DNA of 24,855 bases, taken from positions 1 to 24,855 of the forward strand of contig CAZIWA010000080.1 of NCBI GenBank assembly GCA_964542875.1, read 5' to 3'. Below, piece by piece: positions 15,292 to 24,075 of this stretch (position 1 is the stretch's first letter; every line of letters starts with the position of its first letter). Made by a program: the position numbers and the translations under genes. This stretch comes from CAZGOM01 sp964542875 (GTDB lineage Bacteria; Planctomycetota; Phycisphaerae; Phycisphaerales; Phycisphaeraceae). The notes below the pieces were generated by a model. That model was not told where the DNA came from. It searched no databases and saw only the letters and a program-made list of their open reading frames with translations.

Positions 15292-18183
15292 ATGGCCAAG
15301 GGTTCCAAAAGCAAGCAGCGTGGGTACAAGGGCAAGCGGCTGGCGCATGTGGCGTTTCCGTTGGGCGGCATGGGCGCGGGCATGGTGTGTCTGGAAGGGG
15401 CGGGGGCGTTTTCGCATGTTTCGCTGAGACACAAGCCGGATTTGTTTCATGAGCCGTTGATGTTTGCCGGGCTGTATGTGAAGGGCGCCAAGACGGCGCG
15501 GGTGATCGAGGGGCCGGTGCCGATGCACAAGGTGGCCAGCGGACCCCGGTCGGGCCTGGGGAAGGGGATCAAGAATTTCGGGCTGGCGCGATTTTCAGAG
15601 GCGCGGTTTGATTGTGCGTTTCCGTTCGGCAAGGTGAGCCTTGCGGATGAAGAGATGCCGGTGGAGGTGGAACTGACGGGGTGGAGCCCGTTTGCGCCGC
15701 CTGATGCGGACAGCGCGAGCCTGCCGGTGGCGGGGCTGGAGTACAAGATTAAGAACACATCGGCCAAGCTGGTGAAGGGTGTGTTTTCATTCCATGCCAA
15801 GAACTTCATGAAGCCGGGGCTGCATGTGCCCGCGAACGTAAGCCCGGTGCAGGGCGGGTTCATGCTGGACGTGCCAGCGGGGGCGGCGCTGCCTCACGTG
15901 GCGAGCTGGTGGGTATCCCGGATTTTCGACCGGACGACGCCGGTGACGCAGGCGCCTTGCGTGAAGCTTGCCGATGCGGCGGGGTGGGAACCTGCGCCGA
16001 TGCTGCAATACTTCGCCAACGCGCACGCACGGTACGCCACCAGCGATGGGCTGGTGTATCTGGGGACGAAATTAAAGGCTGCCCAGGCGGGCACGTGGGA
16101 GTTTCGGATCGGGCATGACGGGCCGGCGCGGATGTTTGTGAACGGCGTGCCGGTGTACGCCGAGGGCAACCGGGCCAATCCACATAAGCCAGACCGGGCC
16201 CGGGTGGATGTGACGCTGGAAGCAGGCGAGCACGAAGTGATGTTTGCATTTGACCTTTGCGGCGGGGGCGGGTGGGGCGTATCGCTGGCCCTGGCGCCGG
16301 CCAAGACCCAGGAAATGGCAGTGCCGCTGCCTCAGCCGGATGCCTGGACACCGACACCGGTTTCGCACGAGGGGAGTTTTGCGGCGTTTGTGGATGATGA
16401 GCAGGTGTCTGTCGACTGCGCGTGGATGCGCGGGTCGTGGTTTGATTCGGTGACGACGGTGTGGAATCACGTGATGGCGGGGCGCACGCCTGCCGCAACG
16501 GGGCATGCCGACGGCGAGCCCAGCGACGGGGGCAGCCTGTATGTGCCGTTTGCTATCAAGCCCGGAAGCGAAAAGACGGTGCGCCTTCGGCTGGCGTGGT
16601 ATGTGCCCAAGAGTGATGTGACCAGCGGGGGCCGGCCCGACGCCAAGCCCGCAGGCCCGACAACGTACGTGCCGTGGTACGCGACGCGGTTTAAATCCAT
16701 TGGTGAAGTGATGGATTACTGGCGCCAGGAGTATGACTCGCTGCGGGCAAGGTCCGCAGCGTTCAGTGAATGTTTTTATGACACGACGCTGCCCAAAGAG
16801 GCCGTGGAGGCGGCGGCGGCGAACATGACGATCTTGAAGTCCACCACCGTGCTGCGCCAGCACGACGGCCGGTTCTGGGGATGGGAAGGGTCGGCGGATG
16901 CGAACGGAAGCTGTGCGGGAAGCTGTACGCACGTGTGGAACTATGCGCAGGCGCTGTGCCATCTTTTTCCATCAATGGAGCGGTCGCTGCGGGAGACGGA
17001 ATTTCTGGAAAGCCAGGATGAAACGGGGCACCAGAACTTTCGCGCGGCGCTGCCGATCGGGCCGACGTCCCACCAGTTCCACGCTGCCGCCGATGGGCAG
17101 TTGGGCGGCGTGGTTAAGGCGTATCGCGAGTGGCGTATTTCAGGCGATACGGCCTGGATGCTCAAGCTTTGGCCAAGGATCAAGGCGAGCCTGGACTACT
17201 GCATTGCGACGTGGGACCCGGATGGGACGGGCACGGTGGTGGAGCCGCACCACAACACGTACGACATTGAATTCTGGGGTGCCGATGCGATGTGCACCGG
17301 TTTTTACCTGAGCGCATTGGCCGCAGCGACGGCGATGGGCAAGGCCGCCAATGATGACGTGAGCCGCTATCAAGAGCTTTTGGCCCGGGGCAAAGCCGTG
17401 ATGGAGAAGGTGCTCTGGAATGGCGACTACTTCACGCAGAAAGTGCAGTGGAAGGGCCTGCGTGCCGATGACCCTGCCAAGGCGCTGAGCGTGAATACGT
17501 CGTACTCGCCGGAATCGCTGGCCATCCTTGAGAAGGAAGGCCCCAAGTATCAGTATGGCAAAGGGTGCTTGTCGGATGGCGTGATCGGCGATTGGCTGGC
17601 GCGTCTTTCTGGCCTGCCTACGGTGTTGGATGAGGAAAAGGTGGCGAAGCATGTGACGTCCGTGTTTACCCACAACTTCAAGCCATCGCTGAAAGACCAC
17701 TCGAACCCGCAGAGGCCGGGTTACGCGCTGGCGCACGAGGCCGGCCTGCTGCTGTGCTCCTGGCCCAAGGGAGGCAAGCCGTCGTTTCCGTTCGTCTACA
17801 GCGACGAGGTGTGGACAGGCATTGAGTATCAGGTGGCCGGGCACTTGATCATGGTGGGTAAGGTGAAGGATGGGCTGACCATCGTGCGTGCCGCCCGCAA
17901 GCGCTACAACGGCCGGTACCGCAATCCGTTCAACGAGTTTGAATGCGGCAACTGGTATGCGCGGGCAATGTCTTCCTATGGGCTGCTGCAGGCCCTCAGC
18001 GGTGCGAGGTACGACGCAGTGACGCAGACGCTGCGGATGGAGCCGCAAGTGAAAGGAGACTTCCGGGCGTTCATCAGCACGGCGACGGGATTTGGGACGG
18101 TCGGCGTGCGCAGGGGCCGTGCATTCCTGAAAGTGATGCAGGGAGAGATCCCGGTCCGGTGGCTGGTGTACGTGCGGAAGTGA
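15292..18183 (+). CDS. GH116-family glycoside hydrolase (bile-acid beta-glucosidase/GBA2-like) with inserted PA14-like domain
   Basis: A 963-residue enzyme related to GH116 beta-glucosidases/glucosylceramidases. The N-terminal beta domain begins FPLGGMGAGMVCLEGAG and the C-terminal (alpha/alpha)6 domain covers about 500-960. By family comparison, candidate nucleophile is E651 (VVEPHHNTYD), acid/base D762 (CLSDGVIGDW), and sugar-binding E882 and R891 (NEFECGNWYARAMSSY). About 110 residues at 228-343 resemble a PA14-type carbohydrate-binding fold (GTWEFRIGHDGPARMFVNGV, LEAGEHEVMFAF, GGGGWGVSLAL) and explain the excess over the usual ~800. There is no signal peptide (MAKGSKSKQRGYKGK), so cytoplasmic location is expected. 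The start is ATG 15292, with GGAG 8-11 nt upstream. The substrate may be beta-glucoside or beta-xyloside and is not determined. It ends 12 bp from the convergent AsmA-like gene. Confidence 0.88.
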   Translation: MAKGSKSKQRGYKGKRLAHVAFPLGGMGAGMVCLEGAGAFSHVSLRHKPDLFHEPLMFAGLYVKGAKTARVIEGPVPMHKVASGPRSGLGKGIKNFGLARFSEARFDCAFPFGKVSLADEEMPVEVELTGWSPFAPPDADSASLPVAGLEYKIKNTSAKLVKGVFSFHAKNFMKPGLHVPANVSPVQGGFMLDVPAGAALPHVASWWVSRIFDRTTPVTQAPCVKLADAAGWEPAPMLQYFANAHARYATSDGLVYLGTKLKAAQAGTWEFRIGHDGPARMFVNGVPVYAEGNRANPHKPDRARVDVTLEAGEHEVMFAFDLCGGGGWGVSLALAPAKTQEMAVPLPQPDAWTPTPVSHEGSFAAFVDDEQVSVDCAWMRGSWFDSVTTVWNHVMAGRTPAATGHADGEPSDGGSLYVPFAIKPGSEKTVRLRLAWYVPKSDVTSGGRPDAKPAGPTTYVPWYATRFKSIGEVMDYWRQEYDSLRARSAAFSECFYDTTLPKEAVEAAAANMTILKSTTVLRQHDGRFWGWEGSADANGSCAGSCTHVWNYAQALCHLFPSMERSLRETEFLESQDETGHQNFRAALPIGPTSHQFHAAADGQLGGVVKAYREWRISGDTAWMLKLWPRIKASLDYCIATWDPDGTGTVVEPHHNTYDIEFWGADAMCTGFYLSALAAATAMGKAANDDVSRYQELLARGKAVMEKVLWNGDYFTQKVQWKGLRADDPAKALSVNTSYSPESLAILEKEGPKYQYGKGCLSDGVIGDWLARLSGLPTVLDEEKVAKHVTSVFTHNFKPSLKDHSNPQRPGYALAHEAGLLLCSWPKGGKPSFPFVYSDEVWTGIEYQVAGHLIMVGKVKDGLTIVRAARKRYNGRYRNPFNEFECGNWYARAMSSYGLLQALSGARYDAVTQTLRMEPQVKGDFRAFISTATGFGTVGVRRGRAFLKVMQGEIPVRWLVYVRK

Positions 18184-18195
18184 GCAGGGGGAAGA

Positions 18196-21100
18196 TCAAT
18201 TGTTCTGGCCTGAGGGCATGTCATCGTCAACCGTGGTGTTGCCTTCAAATATCTTCACAACGCCAGAAAGAGGCTGAAGCCGGGCGGTGGGCTTGGCGAA
18301 GGTGCCGTCGACACGGATGGTGATGATCTGATCGCGCAGGCCTGTCAGGAACAGGGTGATCAAAGGAACGTCGACCGAGGAGGGGGCCTGGGTGGTGAGT
18401 CGGAAGTCGATGGCCTGGGTTTTCCAGTTAATGGCGCCGGAGCCGATGAGCTCCATCGAGGGGCTGGCGAGCTTGATGTCATCAAGCCAGATGATTCGGC
18501 CGTCGATCCGGGCCTTGGCTTTCATTTCGCTGAAGGATTCGGAGCCGGGCAGGCGGAGATTGATCAGGTGGAACACCGCCATGGCCGCGGGCATGGCTTT
18601 GCCATCCAGGCCTTTAGCCACGAGGGTGCCTTTGCCGGTGTAGGAGTGGATGGAATTGGCGGAGCCTTTGACGTAGAGAGCCGCGGAGACACGCGCGTCA
18701 TTTGGAGCGCCGCGGGGGTCTGGGGCGATGGGGGTATCGTCTTTGGGTTGCGTGGCGGGGGCGGATTTTACGACGTCGGCGGCCTGGTCGGCGGCTTTAT
18801 TGACGTCGCCAATCGCCTTATTGCCGAGCTGGAAGATATCGCCGATGACTTCTCCGCCTACCTTCAGGACGTCTCGCACGGGAGTGATTTTTGCCGGGTC
18901 GTCGTTCTTCGCCGGGGCCGCTGCTTGAGCGGGGTCGGGCTTTTTGCCTGGGGTGAGAAGGGGATCAAGCCGGGCGTTGTCCATCACCAGGTTCAGGTCG
19001 AAGTTCTGTTGGCCGGTGGTGTCGTAGGTGCCGGTGACATTCAGGTTGCCGTCGTAAAGCCCGGCATTGGCCTTACGGATCAGGAGGAGGCTGTCTTTGC
19101 CGGTGGTCATGGTTTCAACGTCGAGGTTGTTGAAACTCCGGCCCATCATCGTCATCTGGGGAGCGGTGACCTTAAGCCGGCTGGCAGCGATGGGCATTTC
19201 GGGTGTGTAGTTGATGACGGCCTGCACCCGGGCTTTGTTCATGACCATCGGGGTGCCGATTTTAAGCGAGGTGTTCCGGAGGTCCGCGGTGCCGGCGATG
19301 GCCATCTCGATTTTGCCGTCGCTGCGGCGCTTGCCTTTGAAGGCCGCGTTGGTGATGTCAAAGCCGGTCCGGAGCTCCATGCCGTCGATGGCGCCGCGGA
19401 GGCCTTTGGGGATGAGGTAGGAGGTGGGGGCCAGGAGGTTGGGGCTTTTGGCGTCGACGAAGAGGTCGAAGTCGCCGATGTTTTTGGTGGAGGCGGTGCC
19501 GCGGACTTCCGCTTCGGTGAAGCCGATGTTCATGGCGAGCCGGTCGAAGTGGACCTGCTCCAGGTCAAAGTCCAGCCCGCCTGACATTTGGGTGAGGCTG
19601 ATGGGGTCGCCGGCGTAGACCAGCGAGAGGGTTCGGGGCTCGATCCGGCCGGAGAAGGCGGATTCCTCGGGCTTGATGGTCTGGAAGTACATCCGGCCGT
19701 CGACTTGCCCGGCGAGGCTAAAGCGCTGGAGCGTGTCCTTGATGTTCGTGCCGACGTTGGAGGTCTTGGGGATCATTTCCCAGAAGGGTTCGGCGAGGTT
19801 GAGGTCGAAGAATTCCAGGTAGAGCCGGGACTTGAGCTTCTTTTCGATGATCTGCGCTTCGCCGATGAGGGAGAAGCGCGTTTTGTTGTGCGTGCCCCGG
19901 ATTTCCTTGAACTCCACACCGTTGGTGGAGACGATGGCTTCACCTTCGAAGGTGTCGAGTTTGTAGCCTGAGTTATTGGGGTTTGCGGTGCCATTTTTGA
20001 TGGTGGTGTCGAGGGCGAAGTCGATGCCTTTGATGTCGGGGTTGTAGAAGACGCGCCCGTCGACGCCGACCATGCCGGTCATGGCCATGGATTGGATGAA
20101 CTCGCTGTAGTCCTGGGGCACTGCGGCCAGGAACATGGGTTCGATGGGCATTTTGTCGACGTGGATGGTGAGGTTGGGCTTTAGCGGGTCGGTGGGGCCG
20201 GTGCCGCCTGAGATGTCGCCGGAGATGATGCCGGTGGCGCCGGAGGGGGCGATGAAGGTGACTTTATCAAGCGTGACCATGGGCGGGTTGACGATGATGG
20301 TGCCGCCGGTGGTCTGGACGGGGTAAGGCCAGTATTTGAAGAGGACTTTTCCGCCTTTGGCATCGACCCAGACGGTGGTTTTGTATTGGCTGTCGAGTCC
20401 GCGTTCGCGCCGGACCTTGGTTTTCATGGCCACGGTGCCATCGAGGGTGAAGAGGCTTTTGCCGTCGGGCCCGAGGGGGATGACTTTGCGCTGGAGGAAG
20501 GAGGCGTACATGTCGCGGTCGCGCACCATGTCGTAAATGCCCAGCGTCTGGGGGCCAAAGGCGTGGCGGATGTGGTCATCCATCGGGATGTTCGTCCCGA
20601 CGATGTTGAGCTCCACTTCAGCACCGTCGCCGGGCGGGCGGAAGAAGCCGTCGATGACCAGTTCCGCGCCGGTGGGGCCGCGGCCGGTCATTTTTTCAAT
20701 CCTGGCTTCGGCGTTGGAGAAAGTGATTTTGCCGTACACGTTCTGCACGGGGTAGGCGAAGTCGGCGTAGGTGATCTTGGCGTTGGAGATCTGCACCGCG
20801 CCGGAGTAATCCAGGGGTGCGCCGATGGCCTTTCTTTGAAGGTTAAGGGTGGCGCTGAAGGTGCCGGAGGGCTTGAGCCGCTGGTGGTATTTCTGGACGA
20901 CCTGTGGGTACTTGTCCAGCTCGTCAGGGTTTTCCGGGATCACAAACGGATTGACGGCCACCTGAAGTTCAAACGGGGCGTCCCGGGAAAGGCCTTTGAG
21001 CTCGCCTGCGCATTCGTAGGTGACATTGCCGATCCGGCCACGCAGATGTTCAACGGTGAGCTTGTCTTTCTGAAAGATGATCTTGAGGTCGACTTCTTCC

Positions 21101-22224
21101 ATCCGCTTGACGATTTTGTCCATCTCAAGGGTGATGGCGCCGTTGACCAGGCCGATGGATGCGCCTACACCCACGCGGGGGTCAGGGCTGTAGTTGAAGG
21201 TGAGCAGGTTCAGCTCGCCCTCGGGCTTAAACTGAGCCCAGGCCCGGCGGTACTCTTCGGGAAGAAACTCGGCGATGCTGCTCTTGAGCGAGAACCCGCG
21301 GACACTGCCGGCCAGGGCGAATTTCTCGGGGATGAAGTAGCCCTTGATCTGGACGTTCTGGTCCCTGCCGATGTTCTTGAATTGGTCGACTTCAAATTCG
21401 TAGGTGCCCGGCGATGCGGTGTTTGGCCAAAGCTCGCAGCGCAGGCGCATGACTCCCACGTGCCGGTAGGTGCCGTTTTCAATGACGCCGGAGATGAGCC
21501 GGGCGCCTTCAATGGTGATCGGCGGGAGCGCGGGGGGAGAGATCGGCGACAAAGACTTTTCGGTATCGCCGGCCAAAGCGGCGGCAGGGCGCCTGAGCGT
21601 CTGGAGGTTGTACTGCCGGGTGTCGAGGTTTTCGATGACGTAGACGGTGGGCCGGGAAATGATGACGGAATTGACCTTGATGCTCCGGGTCAGCAAGGCC
21701 GGAAGGTTTACGTTGATGATGATGCGGCGGATTTTAAGCAGCCGGCTGGACCGGGCGTCCAATGTGGATTCCGACTGCTCAAGCGCGGGGGTTTCATCAA
21801 AGGGCTGGGTTTCCAGCGCGGGCAAGGTGGCGGGGAGAAGGCCGGTCTGGGTTGCCGCCTGCGTGGTGCTTTTGGCCTTGTAGAACTCTTCGCCGGGATC
21901 AACGGTGATGGTGACGTCGTCCACGACGATGGCGCCGTCGAGGGTGATGGAGATGGTTCCGATGCTGACGGGGGCATTCACCTGGCCTGCGATGACGCTG
22001 CGCACCACCTGGGCGAGAACTTCCGGCCGGGAGACGTAGGAAAATGCAACCGCAAAAAGCGTGGCCAGAAACAGGGCGGCGCCGACAACAAGGCGCACCA
22101 GCACCTTAAAGGCATACCAGAGTCGGCTTTTTTTACGTTTTGGCTTGGACACGCTCTTCCCGGAGCTTTGTGTGCAGCGGCATTTAAGGGCCAGCAGGAC
22201 GATCATGCCTGACCCTATTGGCAT
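18196..22224 (-). CDS. Large AsmA-like/TamB-related membrane-anchored protein
   Basis: A 1342-residue protein. After a basic stretch (SKPKRKKSR) there is one membrane anchor (about 39-64), then a long periplasmic region of repeated beta-type sequence (VSIGTISITLDGAIVVDDVTI at its start). The C-terminal region (about 1170-1330: MAVFHLINLRLPGSESFSEM, IDGRIIWLDDIKLASPS, LIGSGAINWKTQAIDFRL) resembles the AsmA/DUF3971-type C-terminal module. A Pro/Ala/Lys/Asp linker lies near 1085-1170. By family analogy it may bridge the inner and outer membrane and help phospholipid transport or outer-membrane homeostasis; this is inferred. Starts at 22224 or 22206 (MIVLLALKC) are possible; the latter has GGGTCAGG just upstream. 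It diverges from the tRNA-binding protein gene. Confidence 0.8.
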   Translation of the reverse strand: MPIGSGMIVLLALKCRCTQSSGKSVSKPKRKKSRLWYAFKVLVRLVVGAALFLATLFAVAFSYVSRPEVLAQVVRSVIAGQVNAPVSIGTISITLDGAIVVDDVTITVDPGEEFYKAKSTTQAATQTGLLPATLPALETQPFDETPALEQSESTLDARSSRLLKIRRIIINVNLPALLTRSIKVNSVIISRPTVYVIENLDTRQYNLQTLRRPAAALAGDTEKSLSPISPPALPPITIEGARLISGVIENGTYRHVGVMRLRCELWPNTASPGTYEFEVDQFKNIGRDQNVQIKGYFIPEKFALAGSVRGFSLKSSIAEFLPEEYRRAWAQFKPEGELNLLTFNYSPDPRVGVGASIGLVNGAITLEMDKIVKRMEEVDLKIIFQKDKLTVEHLRGRIGNVTYECAGELKGLSRDAPFELQVAVNPFVIPENPDELDKYPQVVQKYHQRLKPSGTFSATLNLQRKAIGAPLDYSGAVQISNAKITYADFAYPVQNVYGKITFSNAEARIEKMTGRGPTGAELVIDGFFRPPGDGAEVELNIVGTNIPMDDHIRHAFGPQTLGIYDMVRDRDMYASFLQRKVIPLGPDGKSLFTLDGTVAMKTKVRRERGLDSQYKTTVWVDAKGGKVLFKYWPYPVQTTGGTIIVNPPMVTLDKVTFIAPSGATGIISGDISGGTGPTDPLKPNLTIHVDKMPIEPMFLAAVPQDYSEFIQSMAMTGMVGVDGRVFYNPDIKGIDFALDTTIKNGTANPNNSGYKLDTFEGEAIVSTNGVEFKEIRGTHNKTRFSLIGEAQIIEKKLKSRLYLEFFDLNLAEPFWEMIPKTSNVGTNIKDTLQRFSLAGQVDGRMYFQTIKPEESAFSGRIEPRTLSLVYAGDPISLTQMSGGLDFDLEQVHFDRLAMNIGFTEAEVRGTASTKNIGDFDLFVDAKSPNLLAPTSYLIPKGLRGAIDGMELRTGFDITNAAFKGKRRSDGKIEMAIAGTADLRNTSLKIGTPMVMNKARVQAVINYTPEMPIAASRLKVTAPQMTMMGRSFNNLDVETMTTGKDSLLLIRKANAGLYDGNLNVTGTYDTTGQQNFDLNLVMDNARLDPLLTPGKKPDPAQAAAPAKNDDPAKITPVRDVLKVGGEVIGDIFQLGNKAIGDVNKAADQAADVVKSAPATQPKDDTPIAPDPRGAPNDARVSAALYVKGSANSIHSYTGKGTLVAKGLDGKAMPAAMAVFHLINLRLPGSESFSEMKAKARIDGRIIWLDDIKLASPSMELIGSGAINWKTQAIDFRLTTQAPSSVDVPLITLFLTGLRDQIITIRVDGTFAKPTARLQPLSGVVKIFEGNTTVDDDMPSGQNN

Positions 22225-22262
22225 TCTACCCGGGTCGACAAAGCCACGCCGACAGGGATCTG

Positions 22263-22271
22263 TGGTATTCT
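22263..22271 (+). promoter_or_regulatory. Extended -10 element before the tRNA-binding-domain gene
   Basis: TGGTATTCT fits an extended -10 (TG-n-TATTCT). The predicted start is near 22278, giving a leader of about 34 nt that includes the AAGGA ribosome site. No clear -35 is present, which is acceptable for extended -10 promoters. Confidence 0.4.
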
Positions 22272-22311
22272 TGAGCCCCTTTTAAAGCCATTCAGACCAA
22301 GGACATCCGCC

Positions 22312-22740
22312 ATGGAATCTCAGCCCAACCAGTCCGCTTCGACCCCTGCTCCCGCTCCTGCCGCGCCGGCCCCGGCTCCGGCTGGTCTGCCAGGCGCAAA
22401 GCCGACGATCAAATTCGATGATTTTGCGAAGATCGACCTGCGTGTGGCCACCATTCTCCAGGCCGAGGCCCATCCCAACGCCGACAAGCTTTTGAAGCTG
22501 CAGATCGACCTGGGGACTGAAAAGCGCCAGATCTGCGCCGGCGTGAAGAAGTATTACGATCCGGCCACCCTGGTGGGCCGGCAGATCATCGTGGTGGCCA
22601 ACCTGGAGCCCCGGGCCATCCGCGGTGAGGCTTCCAACGGCATGCTCCTGGCGGCTTCGGCCAAGGACGGGGAGACCGTTTTGGATGTGGTTCTTCTTGC
22701 GCCGGGCAAGCCCGTCCCCCCGGGTTCCACCGTTGGGTAA
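22312..22740 (+). CDS. Stand-alone tRNA-binding domain protein (MetRS beta-subunit/Trbp111-like)
   Basis: A 142-residue protein. Residues 1-28 are a Pro/Ala-rich leader; residues 30-142 are an OB-fold tRNA-binding domain as found at the C-terminus of many methionyl-tRNA synthetases and in free-standing form (IDLRVATILQAEAHPNADKL, GTEKRQICAGVKKYY, LVGRQIIVVANLEPRAIRG, SNGMLLAASA). It probably dimerises and increases tRNA affinity of a MetRS lacking this domain, or acts as a general tRNA chaperone. AAGGA sits 8 nt before the ATG. The Pro/Ala-rich leader may be a remnant linker from a split MetRS. No synthetase gene is nearby. Confidence 0.9.
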   Translation: MESQPNQSASTPAPAPAAPAPAPAGLPGAKPTIKFDDFAKIDLRVATILQAEAHPNADKLLKLQIDLGTEKRQICAGVKKYYDPATLVGRQIIVVANLEPRAIRGEASNGMLLAASAKDGETVLDVVLLAPGKPVPPGSTVG

Positions 22741-22815
22741 GTGGCAAGGCCGGGCCGGAATGTTGAATCGGTCCGGGCTATGATGAGCCATCTTTGAATC
22801 CCGAAGCATGGAGAG

Positions 22816-23664
22816 ATGGTTTTGACAGGCCAATCTTCGGAAAACCCGAACCCCTCGCCTGACACTCAAGGCATCAGCCAGCGGCCCATTGATCCTTCGG
22901 AAGGGGTCAAGTCGCGTCTGGTGACGGTCGTCTGGGCGATCGCCTGCATGCTGATCGTGGCCATTGTTTCCGGGGTCTATGTCGTTGACCGGGCCATCAA
23001 CATCACCCAGGCCGAGATCAAAGAAGAGCGCATACGGGTGGACAGCACCCTGAGCATCCCCGCATCGGTGGCGGAGAAGCTGGCTGAGGCGTTTGAGACG
23101 AAGGCTTCCGTCAACGCGATTTTCATTCCGGTGATCCGAGAGATCAAGCAGAAACCTAAGTTCGTGGTGATGGTGACGACGTTGAATGTCACGGTGAAAA
23201 AGGAAAATCTGAAGACCGCCGGCGGAGGGGGCCTGGATCTTGGCACCACGACGGTGACGCTGCGCGCCAATGGAAACCGGGTGCAGTACTTTGTGCCCCT
23301 GGAGGGTGCGGGGATCAACAGTTTTGAGTTTGATCCGCAGACCAAGGTATTGACGGCCACCTTCCCGCCTGTGCGCATAGACAAGGACGTGGTGGATGTG
23401 CAAAACAATCCATCGATGATCGACCTGCGCACGGATGTGGGTTGGGCAAGGCTGGACCGGTATTCCGGCGAAGACCTTCGAGGCCAGGTGCAGAAGGATC
23501 TGCGCGGCGCGGTGGTTGAAGAAGCGGGAATGCCGCTGCTGATGGATAAAGCCCGGGAGACGGCGCGCAGGCAGTTGATGAAGCTTCTGGAGCCCGTGCA
23601 GATGGCGTTGAAGGAAGATGTGACCTTGCGCGTGAAGTTTGAGGGTGAGCCGGATAAAGGGTAA
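22816..23664 (+). CDS. DUF4230-like membrane-anchored protein
   Basis: A 282-residue protein with a polar Pro/Ser-rich N-terminus, one membrane segment (about 35-57, LVTVVWAIACMLIVAIVSGV) and an extracytoplasmic domain. The domain pattern (TLNVTVKKENLKT, TTVTLRANGNRVQYFVPLEG, INSFEFDPQTKVLTATFPPVRID) followed by a helical C-terminus (VQKDLRGAVVEEAGMPLLMDKARETARRQLMKLLEP, given here in part) resembles DUF4230 proteins. I am only moderately sure of that family, and no function is known. The start is ATG 22816 with GGAG close upstream. It follows the tRNA-binding gene by 75 bp in the same direction. Confidence 0.75.
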   Translation: MVLTGQSSENPNPSPDTQGISQRPIDPSEGVKSRLVTVVWAIACMLIVAIVSGVYVVDRAINITQAEIKEERIRVDSTLSIPASVAEKLAEAFETKASVNAIFIPVIREIKQKPKFVVMVTTLNVTVKKENLKTAGGGGLDLGTTTVTLRANGNRVQYFVPLEGAGINSFEFDPQTKVLTATFPPVRIDKDVVDVQNNPSMIDLRTDVGWARLDRYSGEDLRGQVQKDLRGAVVEEAGMPLLMDKARETARRQLMKLLEPVQMALKEDVTLRVKFEGEPDKG

Positions 23665-23691
23665 GGATCAGCTTTTAATTCTCCGACCGGG

Positions 23692-23697
23692 TAAAAT
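23692..23697 (+). promoter_or_regulatory. -10-like hexamer TAAAAT before the DUF971 gene
   Basis: TAAAAT ends 9 nt before the ATG at 23707, with no SD between. This is the same placement seen before pyrC and the AraC gene and would give a leaderless or near-leaderless transcript. The -35 is not evident. Confidence 0.35.
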
Positions 23698-23706
23698 CAC
23701 CGGACT

Positions 23707-24075
23707 ATGACCGGATCGATCCAACCCAAGCATCTCGAATTGAAGAAGGAATCCGCACTGATCGTCACGTGGGACGACGGGCGGGTGAGCATTTACCCCA
23801 TCGCTTACCTCAGGCGGATGTCTCCCTCCGCGGATGCCAAAGCCATCCGTGAAGAGATGGAGCGCAACCCGCTGACGGTGCTGCCGGCCTCCAAGGCGTC
23901 TGGCCCGCTGACGGCCACGGGCGCCGAGATGGTGGGGAATTACGCGATCCGGATCATCTTTTCCGACGGACACGAAACCGGGCTCTACAGCTGGCCCTAC
24001 CTACGCGAGATCGATCCGGAGAACCAGCGCGCAAAGAAAGCACCCAGGACACAGCCTGGCGGGGCCGGACAATGA
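23707..24075 (+). CDS. DUF971 domain protein
   Basis: A 122-residue protein of the DUF971 family, related to the N-terminal domain of gamma-butyrobetaine hydroxylase. The family pattern is clear: LIVTWDDGRVSIYPIAYLR near the start, GNYAIRIIFSDGHETGLYSW and PYLREID at the end, separated by about 60 residues. In other bacteria such proteins occur beside Fe-S assembly or Mrp-like genes, but no such partner is here. The Lys/Pro-rich tail after residue 105 is probably disordered. Its stop overlaps the start of the thioesterase gene (ATGA), so the two are translationally coupled. Confidence 0.85.
   Translation: MTGSIQPKHLELKKESALIVTWDDGRVSIYPIAYLRRMSPSADAKAIREEMERNPLTVLPASKASGPLTATGAEMVGNYAIRIIFSDGHETGLYSWPYLREIDPENQRAKKAPRTQPGGAGQ

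Noticed and set aside
20386..22212. 608-codon plus-strand open frame opposite the AsmA-like gene
   Set aside because: Long but Val/Gly/Asp-rich without any motif; it is the complement of a well-supported coding frame in GC-rich DNA.
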